The notes beneath the pieces are model-generated. The model was not told the origin of the DNA. It searched no databases and worked only from the letters and a program-made list of their open reading frames with translations. Below are positions 18,210-26,231 of a DNA stretch of 64,000 nucleotides, piece after piece (position 1 is the stretch's first letter; every line of letters begins with the position of its first letter). The stretch lies in the NCBI RefSeq assembly GCF_001499905.1, contig NZ_LQIS01000009.1:62001-126000 (forward strand). The letters run 5' to 3'. The translations under genes and the position numbers were made by a program. The stretch is from Mycobacterium sp. GA-1285. GTDB taxonomy: Bacteria; Actinomycetota; Actinomycetes; Mycobacteriales; Mycobacteriaceae.

Positions 18210-18532
18210 GGCCGACCCGTCTGCATCTGGGTGTTCAATGCCGAGGCCGCCGCCTCATCGGTCCTGTCGTAACGCGCGGCGGCCTCGATCAGCATGTCAG
18301 ACAGCGCGGCCGACGAGTCCGACGCCGCGACGCCCGCGTGGTCTCGCGACGTGAGGACGGCATCGAGCGCATCGGAAGTCGACGCCGCGATCGTGCCGTG
18401 GGTGTTGGTGACCGCTGCCTGGATTCCGTCGGCAGCACGACTCATCGCCCGCGTATCGGCGGCCGTGCGGGCATGCCGGGCGGCCAGATCGCCGAGGTGA
18501 GCGGCGGAGGCGCGCACGTCGTCGCCGGACAT
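18206..18532 (-). CDS. espF: EspC/EspF-family ESX-1 secretion-associated protein
   Basis: A 108-residue, mostly helical alanine-rich protein of the EspC/EspF (DUF2580) family. It is placed immediately before espG1, as espF (Rv3865) is in M. tuberculosis. The family turn motif ending THG followed by the second helix is visible at about residues 41-46, and a type VII secretion signal YxxxD is present (Tyr88-Asp92). It is therefore a likely secretion substrate. AAGGGG lies about 10 nt upstream of the ATG. It is first in the operon espF-espG1-espI-eccD1, with each junction overlapping by 4 nt. The symbol rests on position and family rather than high identity. Confidence 0.7.
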   Translation of the reverse strand: MSGDDVRASAAHLGDLAARHARTAADTRAMSRAADGIQAAVTNTHGTIAASTSDALDAVLTSRDHAGVAASDSSAALSDMLIEAAARYDRTDEAAASALNTQMQTGRP

Positions 18533-19048
18533 GCCCGTTCACCCCTTCCCTTCGTCGTGCGCGGTGACAAGCCGATGTGGGCACCTCCGGTTTGCGCACA
18601 GACCTCTGGTCTTTTGCCGCGGATGACCTCAACACTGGCGGAACCGACTACCCAGGCCCCGTCGCCGCGAGCTAGCGTACCAGCGGTTGGACACCCCTGA
18701 TCACACCGATATTCGGCGCCCCGGTTCCGCTCGTCGTCGCGCACGAACGACTTTCAGTTAATGCTTCGTGGTCTATCCCAGCGGCATAAGCGCGCCTATG
18801 TCTGTTTCAGCAAACCCCGTTGATGAGCTTGGCCACCGCGGCCGCGTGCTGAAGCCGCGCGCTGTCGCCTGCACCGGCAAGCATCCGCGCCGACAGTTGC
18901 CGCGCGCCGAGCGTCGGCTCAATGCCGCCCCCAACGTCCCCGAAAATCGGCGGCCTGTGTTAGCTGGCGGTGCGGTCGACGGGCAGCCGCAAGCGTGGTT
19001 GATACTGATGCCTGGGGGCCGACAGACAAAGATCCGGAGGAAATCGCA
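18533..19048. promoter_or_regulatory. intergenic region between the espF operon and the divergent MinD-like gene
   Basis: This 516-nt gap must hold the promoters of two divergent transcripts. No clear -35/-10 pair was found. Inside it, 18807-18959 on the minus strand is an open frame of 50 codons with GC-rich third positions ending LQHAAAVAKLINGVC. It has no good start and is blocked upstream by a stop. It may be the remnant of a gene that once preceded espF, the position of espE in M. tuberculosis. Confidence 0.4.
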
Positions 19049-20401
19049 TTGACCGACCGCGATGACGCGTTGCGGAGAGAACTCGGCTGGGCGAGCCCCG
19101 AAGAATCCGGCCAAGACCCCCCACCACCCTCCGACCCCGAGCCGGCGCAATCGCCGCCACCGGGGTTCCCGGATGCGGAGGCGCCGCGCACCAGTTTCCG
19201 CGAGCAGCCCTCCCGCTTCGGCCCGCCACCTGACCCTCTTCGCGACACCGGACCGGTACCGGCCGCGCCCCGTCCCGACCCGCGGATGTGGGGCCGCCCG
19301 ACCAGGCAGCAGCCGCCTTCGCGTTCTCCGCAGCAGTCCAGTCAGCCGACGAGCGGACCCTGGCCGGTTTCCGGCCCGCAGGGTGGGCTAGGTCCGGGCC
19401 CGCAGGGTGGGCTGGTTCCGAACCCGCAGGGCCAGGGCGCACCCCCGCAACCGACGGGCTCCTACGCCGAACGGATCAGGCCCGACGAGTTGGTGCCCCC
19501 GCGCAAGGCGGCCCCGACCCGGGGTTGGCGGTTCGCCCTCTACCGGGCCACCTTCGGATATGTGAACCTCGGACCGGGACCGGACGAGGTCCGGCAGACC
19601 GAGTTGGAAGCCAAGATCCGCGGCGCGCTGCGTGGTCACTACAAGATCGGGGTGATGGGCAAGGGCGGGGTCGGTAAGACGACCGTCTCGGCGAGCATCG
19701 GCTCCGTGTTCGCCGAACTACGCCAGGACGACCGGGTCGTCGCGGTCGACGCGGACACCGCGTTCGGGAAGCTGGGCAGCCGGGTCGATCCGAAGGCCCC
19801 GGGCTCGTACTGGGAACTGGCCTCCGACCAGCACCTGGAAACCTTCGCAGACATCCGCGGCCGGGTCGGAAACAACGCCGCCGGGCTCTTCGTGCTCGCC
19901 GGTGAAGGCACTCCAGCGCGCCGGCGCGTGCTCGACCCGGCGATCTACCGTGAGGCCACATCTCGGCTGGACCGCTACTTCACGATCTCGATCGTCGACT
20001 GCAGTTCGACGATGGACTCCCCCGTCACCCAGGAAGTGCTTCGGGACCTGGACGCACTGATCGTGGTGTCCTCACCGTGGGTCGATGGCGCGGCCGTGGC
20101 CGGCCAGACACTGGACTGGTTGGCTGCGCGGGGGCTGACCGGGCTGCTGCAACGCACGGTCATCGTGCTCAACGACTCCGACGGGCACGCCGATAAGCGC
20201 ACGCGTTCGGTTCTGGCTCAACAGTTTTCGGGTCACGGTCAGAGGGTCATCGAGGTGCCGTTCGACGGGCATCTGCGGCCCGGCGGGGTGATCAACGGGA
20301 CATCGGAGATGTCCGCGAAGACCCGCCGGCGGTTCCTCGAGATCGCCGCCGCGCTGGCCGAGCACTTCCCCACCACCGACGACCGCAGCCGTGAGCGCTA
20401 G
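19049..20401 (+). CDS. EspI/Rv3888c-like MinD-type ATPase, ESX-associated
   Basis: A 450-residue protein. Its first 150 residues are proline/glutamine-rich and low-complexity with repeated GPQGGL units. Then comes TRGWRFALYRATFGYVNLGPGPDE, related to the same region of EspI, and a MinD/ParA domain with Walker A MGKGGVGKTTVSASIG and VVAVDADTA. The TTG start at 19049 is chosen because GGAGG lies 8 nt upstream; an in-frame GTG at 18995 lacks a ribosome-binding site. It is transcribed opposite to the espF operon and converges on the Rv3863-like gene. It is a second ATPase of the EspI type in one locus, lying between whiB6/Rv3863 and espF, where M. tuberculosis has espE. Confidence 0.78.
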   Translation: MTDRDDALRRELGWASPEESGQDPPPPSDPEPAQSPPPGFPDAEAPRTSFREQPSRFGPPPDPLRDTGPVPAAPRPDPRMWGRPTRQQPPSRSPQQSSQPTSGPWPVSGPQGGLGPGPQGGLVPNPQGQGAPPQPTGSYAERIRPDELVPPRKAAPTRGWRFALYRATFGYVNLGPGPDEVRQTELEAKIRGALRGHYKIGVMGKGGVGKTTVSASIGSVFAELRQDDRVVAVDADTAFGKLGSRVDPKAPGSYWELASDQHLETFADIRGRVGNNAAGLFVLAGEGTPARRRVLDPAIYREATSRLDRYFTISIVDCSSTMDSPVTQEVLRDLDALIVVSSPWVDGAAVAGQTLDWLAARGLTGLLQRTVIVLNDSDGHADKRTRSVLAQQFSGHGQRVIEVPFDGHLRPGGVINGTSEMSAKTRRRFLEIAAALAEHFPTTDDRSRER

Positions 20402-20413
20402 CGGTTCTCCGGC

Positions 20414-21145
20414 TCAGCTGAGTTCGTCGACGAGTGCGGCGATTGCCTCGGCGGCCTCCGCCGGCACCCGCTCTTCCGCCTCGACGTGCGCGATGTCGTC
20501 GTCGGAAACCCCTGCCGCCTGGGCGGTTTCGGCGATGGTGAGGTTCGCCCTGCGACGGGCCGCGTAGAGGCGCTGACCCAACGTCGCGCCGGCAGACCGC
20601 GCCGCGCGCAACATCAGCTCGTCGTACCGCGTCCGCACCGCGCTCAACGCCTTGATGAGCGGGGGGGTCACCCGGCTGATCCGCGCTGCCCGCGCTGCCA
20701 CGGCTTCCAGCTGACGGAGGTCGGCCAAGATCTTCGCCGCCTTCGCTCTGAACTCCGGATCCTCGGATGCCGGTAGCGCCGCGATGGCCGCGTCGAACGT
20801 CCGTGCGGCGGTGATCACCGCCTCGGCGATCAACGGCACCTCGTCGCTGCGGGGCGCCGCCGCGGAGCGATGATCCTGACCGAGCGGTTCGCCTCGCCGG
20901 AGCCCTTCGATCGTGCCCGGCGGCCACCGCAGCACCTCCTCGAGCTTTGCTCGCGTCCGCTCCCGCGGCCAGCTTCTGCCCTTCTCGAACGCGATCAAGG
21001 CCCCGGCGTTGATGATGCCGCTCGCGGCGAGGCTGCGTTGGCTGATGTTGAGTTCGCGGCGTCGAGCGGCCGCGACCGCTCCCGCTCGAACCATGCCGGG
21101 ATCGAGCGCCTCGGTCGATCCGTCGATCGACTCCGGATTGGTCAT
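20414..21145 (-). CDS. Rv3863-like ESX-1 locus protein with two HTH-like regions
   Basis: A 243-residue protein matching the C-terminal two thirds of M. tuberculosis Rv3863. Conserved segments are RAGAVAAARRRELNISQRSL, GALIAFEKGRSWPRERTRAK and near the end LGQRLYAARRRANLTIAETA. Both ends look like XRE-type helix-turn-helix segments flanking a helical linker, so a DNA-binding role is likely but unproven. The N-terminal roughly 150 residues of the M. tuberculosis protein are absent. It is divergent from whiB6, exactly as Rv3863 is from Rv3862c, with a 308-nt shared promoter region that contains a palindrome. It may regulate whiB6 or the espF operon. Confidence 0.8.
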   Translation of the reverse strand: MTNPESIDGSTEALDPGMVRAGAVAAARRRELNISQRSLAASGIINAGALIAFEKGRSWPRERTRAKLEEVLRWPPGTIEGLRRGEPLGQDHRSAAAPRSDEVPLIAEAVITAARTFDAAIAALPASEDPEFRAKAAKILADLRQLEAVAARAARISRVTPPLIKALSAVRTRYDELMLRAARSAGATLGQRLYAARRRANLTIAETAQAAGVSDDDIAHVEAEERVPAEAAEAIAALVDELS

Positions 21146-21453
21146 GGGCGCGGCGGGTCCTCGAGGGCGGGGAGAGACGGTGCCGTAATCGTATCCGCCC
21201 TTATGTTGCGCGCTACGGCTTGGGGCGGCGTGGCGGGTGTGAAATCGTGTCGATGCTCCAGTTCATACCCGTGCGCGACTGTTGGTGCTACGCGTATGGG
21301 GAGTCCCGATGGCCCCTTATTGCCTGTTCAAGACCGGTATAGCCGAACTCGGACAGCAGAACTCATAATAAACCGTTGCAGCGCTACGGTTTATGCGCTA
21401 CGTTTTCGGCATCGCAGCCGACGGGCCGCACCCAGCACAGAGGAGCATCGCAG
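21146..21453. promoter_or_regulatory. whiB6 / Rv3863-like divergent promoter region with palindrome
   Basis: The region holds a perfect inverted repeat TAAACCGT-N9-ACGGTTTA at 21369-21393, directly after a -10-like CATAAT (21364-21369). The repeat would thus cover the transcription start of whiB6, 61 nt before its ATG. The second arm is flanked by a direct repeat GCGCTACG (21381-21388 and 21395-21402). The short reading frame from 21393 begins MRY like annotated WhiB6 of M. tuberculosis but ends before the WhiB domain. I see no gene in this interval. Confidence 0.55.
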
Positions 21454-21744
21454 ATGAACATGAGTGAGTGGGACGAGACGCCCGTCGGTGCCTGCACCCG
21501 GGATCCGGAGCGGTGGACGACCTCGGCCGACGAGCAGGCGAAGGCCATCTGCCGGGCGTGCCCTCGCCGCTGGCTCTGCGCACGGGAGGCGTGCGAGCTA
21601 CCGCGCGCCGAAGGCCTGTGGGCGGGGATCTTCGTGCCCGAGGCGGGACGCGGCCGCACGTTTGCTCTGCGGCAGCTGAGGTCGCTCGCGGAACGCCACG
21701 GCCACCCGGTGCGCGACCGTCGGCTCTACGCCGAACCCGCCTGA
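21454..21744 (+). CDS. whiB6: WhiB-family iron-sulfur regulator WhiB6
   Basis: A 96-residue WhiB protein. The four cluster-binding cysteines are Cys14, Cys33, Cys36 and Cys42 (CRACPRRWLC). The beta-turn GLWAG is at 54-58, and the C-terminal FALRQLRSLAERHGHPVRDRR matches WhiB6 (Rv3862c) closely. WhiB6 is a 4Fe-4S redox/NO sensor that controls ESX-1 genes. The ATG at 21454 is preferred because GAGGAG lies 8 nt upstream and the earlier in-frame region is not conserved coding sequence. Its retention beside a reduced ESX-1 operon suggests that the operon remains regulated. Confidence 0.92.
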   Translation: MNMSEWDETPVGACTRDPERWTTSADEQAKAICRACPRRWLCAREACELPRAEGLWAGIFVPEAGRGRTFALRQLRSLAERHGHPVRDRRLYAEPA

Positions 21745-21753
21745 CCACCGGTG

Positions 21754-21786
21754 GCCCGCCGCCGGATCGGGGGGTCGGCGGCGGGC
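21754..21786 (+). terminator. GC-rich hairpin after whiB6
   Basis: A perfect 11-bp stem (21754-21764 with 21776-21786) with an 11-nt loop lies 10 nt after the whiB6 stop. No U-tract follows, as is common for mycobacterial hairpins. Termination here is inference. Confidence 0.45.
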
Positions 21787-21953
21787 GGCCGGCTTGACCG
21801 TTGACCTTCGTCCAATCGACGGGAATACCTCTCGGGACCGCCCAGTTGACTGATGCGACGGTGCCGGGCATGCCCCGGGCCCCAATCACAATCGTCGCTT
21901 CGGGCGACCACTCGCCGAGAGGCGCAGGCGGCACCGTCCCCGTCTTTTCCTCG

Positions 21954-23519
21954 CTACCAGGTGTCGACGAACCGTCGGCTCTGGCTACGGCGCGCGTGCG
22001 CCGTCGCCGCGGTCAACGTGTTGATCACGACGTCCCGCGTCTCCGCCGGGTCGATCACGTCGTCGATCTCGAACAGCGCGGCGGCGTTGAGCGCCTTGGC
22101 GTTCTCCTGTGCGGCCGCCGTCGCCTGCCGCACCCGTTCTTCGCGCTCGTCCTCGTCGGCGATCGCCTCCAGTTCCTTGCGCATCCCCAACCGGACCGCG
22201 CCCTCGAGCCCCATCGGTCCCAGGTGTGCACCCGACCATGCCAACGTCAGCGCCGGCTCACGCAGGCTGCCGCCGGTCATCGCCTGTGCGCCCAGTCCAT
22301 ACCCGCGCCGCAGGATCACCGCGATCAGCGGCACCTCCAGTGCCGCGCCCGCCACCAGCATCCGCGACCCCCGCCGCACCAACGCCTCGGCTTCGGCGGC
22401 CGGACCCACCATGTAGCCCGGGCAGTCGACCAGCGAGAGCACGGGTAAGCCGAACGCGTCGCACAGCTGTAGGAAGCGTGCCGCCTTGTCGGCGGCGGCG
22501 GCGGTGATCGCACCCGCCATCACCATCGTGTTGTTGGCGATGATCCCGACCGGTCGACCGTCGATGCGCGCCAGCGCCGTCACCATCTCCGGCGCGAACT
22601 TCGTCCGCAGAAACGTCACCGTTCCCTCGTCGGCCAACGTCTCGATGATCGGCGCGACCTGATACGCCCGGCGGGCACGCTCGGGAACGATTGTGCGCAA
22701 ACGGGTTTGGTCCGCGACCGGTCCCGGCTCGGTCGTGCCCTGGAAGTATCCGAGCAGCCGTTTCGTCACCGCGACCGCCTCGGCCTCGTCGGCCACGACG
22801 ACGTCGACCACCCCGTTGGGCGCCTGGACACTGATCGGACCCACCTCGTCCGGTGGCACGTCGCCGAGTCCGCCGCCGGCGATCATCGCGGGTCCGCCCA
22901 TACCGATCGACGTGTTCTCCGTTGCCACGATCAGGTCCGAGCATCCGGCGATGACGGCGTTGCCCGCGAAGCAGCGGCCATGGACGACGGCGATCCGCGG
23001 CACGACCCCCGACAGCGCCGCCCACAGCTTGAAGGCGCGGGCGTCGAGCGCCGAGACCACCGGGATATCGGTGTCGCCCGGCCGTCCGCCGCCGCCCTCG
23101 GCGAAGAACACCGTCGGCAGGCGCATCCGCTCGATCAGCTCGAACAGCCGGTCCTTCTTGCGGTGGCCCAGCGCGCCCTGCGTCCCGGCGAGCACGGTGT
23201 AGTCGTAGGACAGCACCGCGCACGCGCTGCGCTCGGCACCGAACAGCGCGCCGTTGATCCGCGCCGTTCCGGCGACCAGGCCGTCGGCGGGCGTTCGGGC
23301 GATCAGGTCGTCGAGGTCGCGGCGGTGCCGCTGTGCCGCGATGGCGAATCGTCCGTATTCGACGAACGAGCCCTCGTCGACGAGGTCCGCGATGTTCTCC
23401 CGGGCGGTCCTGGCGTTCGCCGCGTGCCGCCGGGCCACGGCGTCCGGACGGGCCGCGTCCTCGGTGAGTTCGCGACGTCGCAACAGCTCGGCGTGGTCGT
23501 CGTGCGACTCGTCACTCAC
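21954..23519 (-). CDS. acyl-CoA carboxylase carboxyltransferase (beta) subunit
   Basis: A 521-residue carboxyltransferase of the propionyl/acetyl/methylcrotonyl-CoA carboxylase type. The crotonase-fold N-half has RKKDRLFELIERMRLPTVFFAEGGGGRPG and HGRCFAGNAVIAGCSD. The C-half has the GxxxGxxAM-like GYGLGAQAMTGG and oxyanion-hole regions. It would transfer carboxyl from biotin-carrier protein to an acyl-CoA. No alpha (biotin carboxylase) subunit is adjacent, so it must pair in trans. The start is at 23519; a GTG or ATG slightly downstream is possible. Which AccD paralogue it is cannot be decided. Confidence 0.8.
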   Translation of the reverse strand: MSDESHDDHAELLRRRELTEDAARPDAVARRHAANARTARENIADLVDEGSFVEYGRFAIAAQRHRRDLDDLIARTPADGLVAGTARINGALFGAERSACAVLSYDYTVLAGTQGALGHRKKDRLFELIERMRLPTVFFAEGGGGRPGDTDIPVVSALDARAFKLWAALSGVVPRIAVVHGRCFAGNAVIAGCSDLIVATENTSIGMGGPAMIAGGGLGDVPPDEVGPISVQAPNGVVDVVVADEAEAVAVTKRLLGYFQGTTEPGPVADQTRLRTIVPERARRAYQVAPIIETLADEGTVTFLRTKFAPEMVTALARIDGRPVGIIANNTMVMAGAITAAAADKAARFLQLCDAFGLPVLSLVDCPGYMVGPAAEAEALVRRGSRMLVAGAALEVPLIAVILRRGYGLGAQAMTGGSLREPALTLAWSGAHLGPMGLEGAVRLGMRKELEAIADEDEREERVRQATAAAQENAKALNAAALFEIDDVIDPAETRDVVINTLTAATAHARRSQSRRFVDTW

Positions 23520-23554
23520 GGCGTCCGATGCTAATCACGCGCCGCCCATCGAAG

Positions 23555-23563
23555 TTATCCACA
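23555..23563 (+). promoter_or_regulatory. perfect DnaA box in the intergenic region before the EVE gene
   Basis: TTATCCACA lies between the divergent carboxyltransferase start (23519) and the EVE gene start (23616). It is about 31 kb from oriC. It could titrate DnaA or be chance. Confidence 0.4.
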
Positions 23564-23615
23564 GGCCGGTCTCGCAACGCCGGGAACTGTCGGCCGCCGT
23601 GCTTAGCGTGCCGGT

Positions 23616-24034
23616 ATGACGAACTGGATCAACACAGTGAGCCGCGACCACGTCGAACTCGGCGTTCGCGGCCGCTTCACACAGGCGAACCACTCAAGCC
23701 CACGATGCTGCGCAGGATGGCGCGCGGCGACTGGATCGTCTTCTACTCCCCGCGCACGGTCTACCCCGACGGCCCGCCGCTTCAGGCGTTCACCGCGATC
23801 GGACGCATCGCCGACGACGAGCCCTACCTCGACGCGCCGTCGCCGGACGTCGAACGGTGGCGGCGCAACGTCGACTTCCTCGACTGCTCGGAAACGCCCA
23901 TCCGTCCCCTCATCGAGCACCTGGACTTCATCGAGGACAAGGCGCGGTGGGGATTCAAGTTCCGCTTCGGGGTGTTCAAGATCGGGGACGCCGATATGGA
24001 GGTGATCCGTTCGGCGATGACGGGTGCCGGATAG
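23616..24034 (+). pseudogene. EVE domain (UPF0310) protein, frameshifted
   Basis: The gene starts at ATG 23616 with MTNWINTVSRDHVELGVRGR. It is typical EVE/PUA-like sequence up to QANH (codon 26, 23691-23693), after which this frame turns to non-homologous residues. The continuation MLRRMARGDWIVFYSPRTVY through FRFGVFKIGDADMEVIRS is in another frame and runs to 24034. A single missing base near 23694-23696 would restore one continuous protein of about 140 residues. EVE domains bind modified bases in nucleic acids. It is either a real inactivating frameshift or an assembly error. Confidence 0.8.
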
Positions 24035-24049
24035 ACCTACTGTGGGTTG

Positions 24050-25015
24050 ATGAGCAACACCGACCCGGCGCCCGCCGAAGTCACCTGTGCGGCAGTCCCG
24101 TTCGCGGGTGTCCTGCATCCGCGGGAGGTGCCGCTGGGCGGGCCGCGGGCGATCCGGGTGCGACGGACGCTGCCGCAGCGCGAGCGATCGTTGATCGGGG
24201 CGTGGTGCTTCGCCGACCACTACGGCCCCCACGACGTGCGCGGCGGCACGGGAATGGATGTGCCGCCGCATCCGCACACCGGGCTGCAGACCGTCAGTTG
24301 GCTGTTCAGCGGTGAGGTCGAACACCGAGACAGCGGAGGCGTTCACGCGATGGTGCGGCCCGGCGAGCTCAATCTGATGACGGCCGGTGCGGGCATCTGC
24401 CACTCGGAGGTGTCGACGAGCGCCACCACGATCCTGCACGGCGTGCAGCTGTGGGTGGCACTGCCGGACGCGGCGCGCGACACCGCTCGCGGCTTCGAGC
24501 ACTTCGCCCCGGCGCCAACGGCGCTCGGCGGTGCGACGCTGCGGGTGTTCATCGGTGAGCTCGAAGGCCTCCGCTCCCCCGTGCGGACGTCCACGCCTCT
24601 GCTCGGCGCCCAGGTCGACCTCGACCCCGGAGCGGACCTGACGCTCGAGGTCGATCCGAGCTTCGAGCACGGGGTCCTGCTCGACCACGGCGACGTCGCC
24701 GTCGGCGGCACTCCGCTCGAGGTCGCCGACCTGGCGTTCCAGGCCACCGGGGCCGACCGGCTGCACCTGGCGAACCGGGGCGGCCAGCCGGCCCGGCTGG
24801 TGCTGCTCGGCGGGCCGCCGTTTCCCGAAGAACTGGTCATGTGGTGGAACTTCGTCGGCCGCAGCCATGACGACATCGCGACGTATCGCAGGCAGTGGGA
24901 GGACGGCGACGACCGGTTCGGTGCCGTGCAGGGGTACCGCGGCGCGGTGTCGCGGTTGCCCGCTCCCCCACTACCCAACGTGACGTTGCGTCCCCGGCCC
25001 AACCCGGGGGTATAG
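24050..25015 (+). CDS. pirin family protein (second copy type)
   Basis: A 321-residue bicupin. The N-terminal metal site is PPHPHTGLQTVSWLFSGEVEHRDSGG, with the later HSEVS and GVQLWVALP. The C-terminal half resembles the pirin C-terminal domain (PFPEELVMWWNFVGRSHDDI). This subgroup differs from the pirin at 9898-10866. The ATG at 24050 is used; a TTG codon precedes it directly. It is closely followed (7 nt) by the acetyltransferase gene. Enzymatic role unknown; quercetinase-like activity is possible. Confidence 0.8.
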   Translation: MSNTDPAPAEVTCAAVPFAGVLHPREVPLGGPRAIRVRRTLPQRERSLIGAWCFADHYGPHDVRGGTGMDVPPHPHTGLQTVSWLFSGEVEHRDSGGVHAMVRPGELNLMTAGAGICHSEVSTSATTILHGVQLWVALPDAARDTARGFEHFAPAPTALGGATLRVFIGELEGLRSPVRTSTPLLGAQVDLDPGADLTLEVDPSFEHGVLLDHGDVAVGGTPLEVADLAFQATGADRLHLANRGGQPARLVLLGGPPFPEELVMWWNFVGRSHDDIATYRRQWEDGDDRFGAVQGYRGAVSRLPAPPLPNVTLRPRPNPGV

Positions 25016-25022
25016 GGAAACC

Positions 25023-25355
25023 ATGACGACCGACAAGACCGGCGCGCCCACCGAGGTCACCGCCGAAGCCGACCGCTACACCATCGCCGTTGAGGGTAAG
25101 AACGTCGGACTCGCCGAGTTCGCCGACCGTGACGGTCAGCGAGTGTTCACCCACACCGAGGTGGACAGCGACTTCGAGGGCCGCGGCCTGGCGACCATCC
25201 TGATCAGCGAGGCGCTGCAGAAGACGCGAGAGGCCGGGCTGCGCATCGTGCCCGTCTGCGAGATGGTGGCGTCCTATGTCGAGAAACACGACGAGTTCGC
25301 CGACGTCGTCGACCCGGTGTCCGACGACGTCGAACAGTGGCTGGCGAATCGTTAG
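25023..25355 (+). CDS. small GNAT-like N-acetyltransferase (YidJ/NATD1 type)
   Basis: A 110-residue protein of the short GNAT family. The core is RYTIAVEGKNVGLAEF, then TEVDSDFEGRGLATILI with the acetyl-CoA binding G-R-G turn, and PVCEMVASYVEKH, a signature of this group. The substrate is not known. It lies between pirin and thioesterase genes on the same strand with short gaps, suggesting a three-gene operon. Confidence 0.82.
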   Translation: MTTDKTGAPTEVTAEADRYTIAVEGKNVGLAEFADRDGQRVFTHTEVDSDFEGRGLATILISEALQKTREAGLRIVPVCEMVASYVEKHDEFADVVDPVSDDVEQWLANR

Positions 25356-25382
25356 TTCAGCTAGCCCGCTATCGTCTTGGCG

Positions 25383-26186
25383 ATGGCGGCCGCGTTCTTC
25401 ACCCAGGACGGTGGCGCCTTCGTGCCCACGCCGATGGCGCGAGGCCCGTGGGGACAGACGATCAGTGGCAACTATGTCGGCGGTCTGCTCGGGCACGTGC
25501 TCGAACGCGACGCCGGTGAGCCGGATTTTCAGCCCACCCGCCTGACCGTCGACCTGTTCCGCCCAGCGGCGCTGGCCGCAGTCCGGGTCGAGACCGCCGT
25601 CGTCCGGCAGGGCCGCCGCCTCAAACTGGTCGATGCGCTGATGACGCAGGGCGACACGACCGTCGCGCGCGCCGGCGCACTGTTCCTGCGCCGCGGCGAT
25701 CAGCCCGCCGACGACATCTGGACCTCGCCGCTCACCATGCCTCCGCCGCCGCCCACCCCGGACCCCATCCCGCGCGAGCTGTCGACGTTGGTGTGGACGT
25801 ACGGCAGGAACTCGCGTGAGCCCGGTCCCGGTGAGGGCTTGGTCAACTGGCAGCACTCGGGCCCGAAACACATCTGGGTCCGCGACTTTCGGCCGCTGGT
25901 CGCGGGCGTGGACCTCACGCCGTTCACCCGCGCCGCGATGGCAGGCGACATGGTCAGCTCGTTGACGCACTTCGGGCCCAGCGGCCTGCAGTGGATCAAC
26001 GCCGATTACACCCTGACGCTGTCGCGGTTGCCGAAGGGTCCCTATCTCGGGCTAACCGCTCTGACACACTTCAGCGACGCGGGAGTGGCCACCGGCACCG
26101 CGACCATCGTCGACGAGTACGGCGCGATCGGCAGCGGCGTGGCCAATGCGCTGGCCAACCCCGGCTTCTCCCCGCCCCGTATGTAG
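25383..26186 (+). CDS. acyl-CoA thioesterase family protein (double hotdog)
   Basis: A 267-residue protein with two hotdog-like halves. The first carries ISGNYVGGLLGHVLER and VDLFRPAAL; the second carries DFRPLVAGVDLTPFTRAAMAGDM and INADYTLTLSRLPKGPY. This is the TesB-like thioesterase family that hydrolyses acyl-CoA. Specificity is unknown. The ATG at 25383 is preferred over the TTG two codons earlier. The stop codon at 26184-26186 lies inside a short direct duplication. A bidirectional terminator hairpin follows at 26232. Confidence 0.75.
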   Translation: MAAAFFTQDGGAFVPTPMARGPWGQTISGNYVGGLLGHVLERDAGEPDFQPTRLTVDLFRPAALAAVRVETAVVRQGRRLKLVDALMTQGDTTVARAGALFLRRGDQPADDIWTSPLTMPPPPPTPDPIPRELSTLVWTYGRNSREPGPGEGLVNWQHSGPKHIWVRDFRPLVAGVDLTPFTRAAMAGDMVSSLTHFGPSGLQWINADYTLTLSRLPKGPYLGLTALTHFSDAGVATGTATIVDEYGAIGSGVANALANPGFSPPRM

Positions 26187-26216
26187 TGCGGCGAAGGCGC
26201 GACGTGTAGTGCGGCG
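26183..26216 (+). repeat. 23-bp-period direct repeat over the thioesterase stop codon
   Basis: GTAGTGCGGCG occurs at 26183-26193, containing the TAG stop, and again at 26206-26216. The copy introduces a second TAG downstream. Confidence 0.8.
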
Positions 26217-26231
26217 CGGGTGCCGACGCGA

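Noticed and set aside
18768..19052. Plus-strand frame of 94 codons before the MinD-like gene
   Set aside because: Its composition fits a shadow frame. The opposite strand over 18807-18959 looks more coding-like, and its end overlaps the strong ribosome-binding site of the MinD-like gene.
21393..21467. Alternative MRYVFG start for whiB6
   Set aside because: It begins like the annotated M. tuberculosis WhiB6 N-terminus but reaches a stop after 24 codons in a different frame from the WhiB domain. The conserved bases are better explained as promoter DNA.
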